DNA of 64,000 nucleotides from Chryseobacterium sp. MYb264. Its GTDB lineage: Bacteria; Bacteroidota; Bacteroidia; Flavobacteriales; Weeksellaceae. The stretch lies in contig NZ_CP142422.1 in assembly GCF_035974275.1 (NCBI RefSeq), positions 62,001-126,000 of the forward strand, in the 5' to 3' direction. A program made the position numbers and the translations under genes. The notes under the pieces were generated by a model, which did no database searches, was not told the origin of the DNA, and saw only the letters and a program-made list of their open reading frames with translations. Below are positions 61,145 to 64,000 of the stretch, piece by piece. How positions within the stretch are numbered: the first letter of the stretch is position 1; each line of letters begins with the position of its first letter.

Positions 61145-61175
61145 ACCTTGTCAAGGTTTTAAACCTTGACAAGGT
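61145..61175. repeat. REP-type palindrome in the arginine operon
   Basis: Perfect 12-bp arms accttgtcaagg / ccttgacaaggt with a 7-nt loop, in the 84-bp gap between argF' and argB. It differs from the REP pair at 14389 and 15006 by two compensating changes in the stem (T to C, A to G), so it is the same kind of element. Confidence 0.75.
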
Positions 61176-61210
61176 TCTCACAAAATTGAAGATTCTCAAA
61201 AAAGGTTTGT

Positions 61211-62005
61211 ATGAAAGAAAAATTATACATCATAAAAATTGGCGGAGCATTAATTGATGACGAAGAGTTATTAGAGCAATTCTTAGAGCAGTTTGCAGAA
61301 ATTCAGGACAAGAAAATTCTTGTTCATGGTGGTGGAAAATTGGCGACAACTTTAGCAGATAAACTAGGGGTTGAACAGAAAATGATCAATGGACGAAGAA
61401 TCACCGATAAAGAGACTCTGGATATTGTGGCGATGGTGTATGCAGGAGGGATTAATAAAAATATTGTCGCGAAGCTTCAGTATAAAAAATGCAAGGCAAT
61501 GGGTTTTTCCGGAGCAGATGCGAATTTAATTAAAGCTAAAAAAAGAGAACACGCAGAAATCGATTTCGGATTTGTGGGAGATATTACTGAAAAAAGCGTC
61601 AATAAAAAGCTGATTTCAAAATTGTTAAAACTGGAACTGGTTCCCGTATTTTCAGCAATTACCCACGATAAAAAAGGACATCTTTTTAATACAAACGCAG
61701 ATACGATTGCGTCGGTTATCGCTCAGTCTTTGTCGGAGAAGTATGATGTTGAATTGTTGTATTGTTTCGATAAAGAAGGCGTTTTGGAAGATGTAAACGA
61801 TCCTGAATCTGTTATAAAAAATATTTCCGAAGAAGAATTTTCAACCTTAAAAGAGGAAGGGAAACTTCATAAAGGAATTCTTCCCAAGTTAGAAAACGCT
61901 TTGGGGGCAGTGAAAAATAATGTAAATAAGGTATTCTTAATTAAAGAAACCGAACTAAAAAACCATATAGAGTATCATCATGCAGGAACTGAAATCTGTT
62001 TATAG
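61211..62005 (+). CDS. argB: N-acylglutamate kinase
   Basis: Phosphorylates N-acetyl- or N-succinylglutamate with ATP. 264 residues in the amino-acid kinase fold: KIGGALIDDEELLEQF at the start, KILVHGGGKLATTLADKLG (the GGGK site), and NADTIASVIAQSL in the C-terminal half. It has the short N-terminus of arginine-insensitive forms, without the regulatory N-helix. The last 26 bp overlap argE, which suggests coupled translation. Confidence 0.93.
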   Translation: MKEKLYIIKIGGALIDDEELLEQFLEQFAEIQDKKILVHGGGKLATTLADKLGVEQKMINGRRITDKETLDIVAMVYAGGINKNIVAKLQYKKCKAMGFSGADANLIKAKKREHAEIDFGFVGDITEKSVNKKLISKLLKLELVPVFSAITHDKKGHLFNTNADTIASVIAQSLSEKYDVELLYCFDKEGVLEDVNDPESVIKNISEEEFSTLKEEGKLHKGILPKLENALGAVKNNVNKVFLIKETELKNHIEYHHAGTEICL

Positions 62006-63062
62006 TAAAGAAGAATTACTGAATAATGCAGTAGAATTGTTGAAAAAACTGATTGAAATTCCGTCATTCAGCAAAGATGAATTTAATACGTCCGTGGAGA
62101 TTGAAAATTTTTTCAAAAAACATCAGATTCCGACAAAACGTTTTAAAAATAACATCTGGGCAGTGAATAAAAATTTTGATGTTTTCAAACCATCGATTTT
62201 ACTGAACACCCATCACGACACTGTAAAACCGAATAAGGCTTACACGTTGGATCCGTTTTTACCTATTGAGAAAGATGGTAAATTATTCGGATTGGGAAGT
62301 AACGATGCTGGCGCTTCTTTGGTTTCGATGGCGCAGGTTTTTTTACATTTTTTTGATAAAGAAGATTTAAAATATAATTTAGTTATTGCTTTGACGGCCG
62401 AGGAGGAGATTTCAGGGTTTGACGGGATCGAAGCTTTATTTCCGCAGCTTCCGAATGTGGAGCTCGCCATTGTAGGAGAACCCACGCAGATGAATCTGGC
62501 GATTGCGGAAAAGGGACTTTTGGTCATTGACGGGGAAATGAAAGGTACTCCTTCTCACGCCGCTCATCCGAATAACGATAACTCGATTATCAAATGTATG
62601 GAAGATCTTCAGAATATTCTGAACTTCAAATTTCCTAAAATTTCAGATTATTTGGGTGAAGTTAAAGTTACGCTATCAGGAATTCATGCCGGAGTTCAGC
62701 ATAATGTGGTTCCGGAATCTTGTGCTTTTACTTTAGATGTAAGAGTTACGGACGAATATTCTAATAAAGAAGCTTTCGAAATCATCCAATCTCAGATGAA
62801 ATCAACTTTGACGGCAAGATCGTTCAGATTAAATTCTTCAAAAATTGAAATGGATCACCCTTTTGTTCAGGCCGGTCTGGAAATCGGAAGGTCAACTTAT
62901 GGTTCACCAACATCCTCAGATCAGGCGATTATTCCTTGTACTTCTGTAAAGCTTGGACCTGGCGATAGTAGGCGCTCTCACACAGCGGATGAATTTATTG
63001 TCATCGAGGAAATTGCGGAAGGAATTGAGATTTACATCAAGATTTTAGAGAAAGTTTTATAG
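61980..63062 (+). CDS. argE: M20-family N-acylornithine deacylase
   Basis: Zinc hydrolase of 360 residues that removes the acyl group from acylated ornithine or citrulline. Metal and catalytic residues: H78 in LLNTHHDTVKPN, D109 in GSNDAGASL, E141-E142 in TAEEEISGFDG, plus the C-terminal His in GPGDSRRSHTADE. Placed after the carbamoyltransferase, it would act on acylcitrulline, releasing citrulline for ArgG, which is the order in the succinyl/acetyl-citrulline route. The start overlaps argB by 26 bp. Confidence 0.92.
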   Translation: MQELKSVYSKEELLNNAVELLKKLIEIPSFSKDEFNTSVEIENFFKKHQIPTKRFKNNIWAVNKNFDVFKPSILLNTHHDTVKPNKAYTLDPFLPIEKDGKLFGLGSNDAGASLVSMAQVFLHFFDKEDLKYNLVIALTAEEEISGFDGIEALFPQLPNVELAIVGEPTQMNLAIAEKGLLVIDGEMKGTPSHAAHPNNDNSIIKCMEDLQNILNFKFPKISDYLGEVKVTLSGIHAGVQHNVVPESCAFTLDVRVTDEYSNKEAFEIIQSQMKSTLTARSFRLNSSKIEMDHPFVQAGLEIGRSTYGSPTSSDQAIIPCTSVKLGPGDSRRSHTADEFIVIEEIAEGIEIYIKILEKVL

Positions 63063-63161
63063 GCTGGAAGCGGGGAGATGGATGATGGAAGTCTATGAAG
63101 TGTAAAGGTATTGACCTAGGAAAATGGAGCGTTAAGAAAAATAATTTTATAAGCGTTAATA

Positions 63162-63238
63162 AAATCCCACTTTTTGAGTGCGACATAAATTTAGAATCGA
63201 AGAACCAGTATTCAATTCGCACGAGTTTTGGGATTTTT
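63162..63238. repeat. Nested inverted repeat
   Basis: Outer arms aaaatccca near 63163 and tgggatttt near 63229; inner arms gtgcga near 63178 and tcgcac near 63216. Together they could fold into one long hairpin with a central loop of about 30 nt. Confidence 0.5.
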
Positions 63239-63249
63239 AGAGAATAAAA

Positions 63250-63367
63250 ATATTTTTTAGTGGAAGTTTCCAGTCTTGAAATAACATTCGCCGACTTTAC
63301 GGAGGCAATTTTTGTTTCTTTTGTTTGACTACGTCGAATCTTCGATTTTAAGACAAAAGAAATTTAT
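63250..63367. repeat. Intergenic repeat copy upstream of argH
   Basis: ttttttagtggaagtttcca ... gtcttgaa ... tttttgtttcttttgtttga ... tcgaatcttcgatt then ttaagac. It matches 58874-58972 except for about 28 extra bp (ataacattcgcc...ggaggc) inside. Confidence 0.75.
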
Positions 63368-63564
63368 AAAAAAATAATTAATTTTTTACTGTTTTGACCG
63401 TACTCAGCAGGCGATGAAGTTGGGCTGTTTTTAATAGGGATTTATGCAAAAATTAAAATTAAAAATGAAAGGCTTTACCATGTGGAAATGTTTATTGCTT
63501 GTACAAAATAATAAGGGAGTTCTGCTGAGTTGTCAAAACAAACAAAATTTTTAAAGAAAAAAAT

Positions 63565-64000
63565 ATGAAAAAGATATGGCAGAAAGATGATAATGCCACC
63601 AATATATTAGTTAATAAGTTCACGGTCGGAAAGGATCTTGATTTTGATGAGCGTTTGGCAAAATACGATGTCAAAGGTTCCATGGCGCACTGTAAAATGT
63701 TGGCAGAAGTTGGAATTATTACCCACGAAGAATCAAAGCAGATGTTATCTGTTTTAGCAGAAATTTTAGAAGATATCGAAAACGGAACGTTTGAGATTGA
63801 TAAAAATGCGGAAGATATTCATTCGCAGGTTGAATCTATTTTAATTGAAAAATTAGGAGATACCGGAAAGAAAATTCATACGGCGCGTTCAAGAAATGAT
63901 CAGGTTTTACTGGATATCAAATTATATTTGGTTGATGAAATTCGTGAAATTACCGCTTTAACAGACGAATTCTTTCAAATATTAATCCAATTGGCAGAGC
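63565..64000 (+). CDS. argH: Argininosuccinate lyase, N-terminal part
   Basis: The last arginine enzyme, cleaving argininosuccinate to arginine and fumarate. The first 145 codons are present and the gene leaves the window. Visible marks: MKKIWQKDDNATN at the start, GSMAHCKMLAEVGIIT, DIHSQVESILIEKLG and the fumarase-family TARSRNDQVLLDIKLY. The start at 63565 sits after an A-rich leader (aaagaaaaaaat). It is about 500 bp downstream of argE and so may have its own promoter. Confidence 0.93.
   Translation, partial: MKKIWQKDDNATNILVNKFTVGKDLDFDERLAKYDVKGSMAHCKMLAEVGIITHEESKQMLSVLAEILEDIENGTFEIDKNAEDIHSQVESILIEKLGDTGKKIHTARSRNDQVLLDIKLYLVDEIREITALTDEFFQILIQLAE

Larger units (their letters stand above)
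63063..63564. other. Gene-free stretch before argH
   Basis: No gene is supported. It holds a nested inverted repeat at 63162-63238 and the second copy of the arg-operon repeat at 63250-63367. The last 200 bp before argH are A/T-rich with no recognised motif. Confidence 0.55.

Overview
The window looks like chromosomal DNA of a Flavobacteriia (Bacteroidota) species, most likely Chryseobacterium or a close Weeksellaceae relative. The supporting signs are low G+C, TAnnTTTG-type -7 boxes, A-rich leaders instead of Shine-Dalgarno sites, two secreted enzymes with type A C-terminal T9SS sorting domains, a fused SecDF, a TonB-dependent receptor of the outer-membrane beta-barrel family, and DUF3667, DUF4421 and DUF6814 proteins. 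The genus is inferred from protein character, not from a search.

Layout. 1-8.3 kb: small lipoproteins, a YqhD-type aldehyde reductase, a frameshifted aspartyl-protease-like gene, an XRE-membrane regulator, and an IS5-type element (6252-7720) that splits a membrane-protein gene and carries a 4-bp target duplication. 8.4-20 kb: ppc, a frameshifted secreted protein, a T9SS subtilase, a DegT aminotransferase, a decayed REP-associated transposase (RAYT) between two REP palindromes, galE, a cytidylyltransferase and a TonB-type receptor. 19.5-32.7 kb: mltG, dapF, a GGFRN-repeat lipoprotein, pnuC, an amino-acid permease, an Asp-box propeller, an esterase, hemN, a T9SS sugar dehydrogenase and secDF. 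33.3-42.7 kb: an MFS exporter, tatA, a PAP2 phosphatase, trmL, rlmH, DUF4421, YihY, nhaA and a bifunctional Rel. 42.7-55.2 kb: on the minus strand, a probable short-chain-acid module made of a porin, an MHS transporter, two small membrane proteins, an SLC5-histidine kinase, a single-domain response regulator, and PrpE and Acs. A second dead RAYT with a REP array sits between the kinase and the regulator. 55.9-64 kb: an arginine operon (GNAT, argG, argC, argD, argF', argB, argE, argH) running off the right edge, with a divergent InsA-like zinc-ribbon/HTH gene upstream.

How the genes work together. In the minus-strand module the porin and MHS carrier could admit an organic acid, Acs and PrpE would activate it to acyl-CoA, and the transporter-like kinase could sense it and signal to the response regulator. 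The arginine genes give a full acylated-ornithine route. The carbamoyltransferase has Val at the site that separates acetyl- from succinyl-ornithine enzymes, which favours the Bacteroidota succinyl route.

The most interesting structure is the small-repeat biology. There are two different RAYT loci, each with its own palindromes and each inactivated. One of the REP families has a distant copy inside the arginine operon with compensatory stem changes. There are also several other dispersed intergenic elements. Several genes carry single-base frameshifts; these may be true decay or assembly error.
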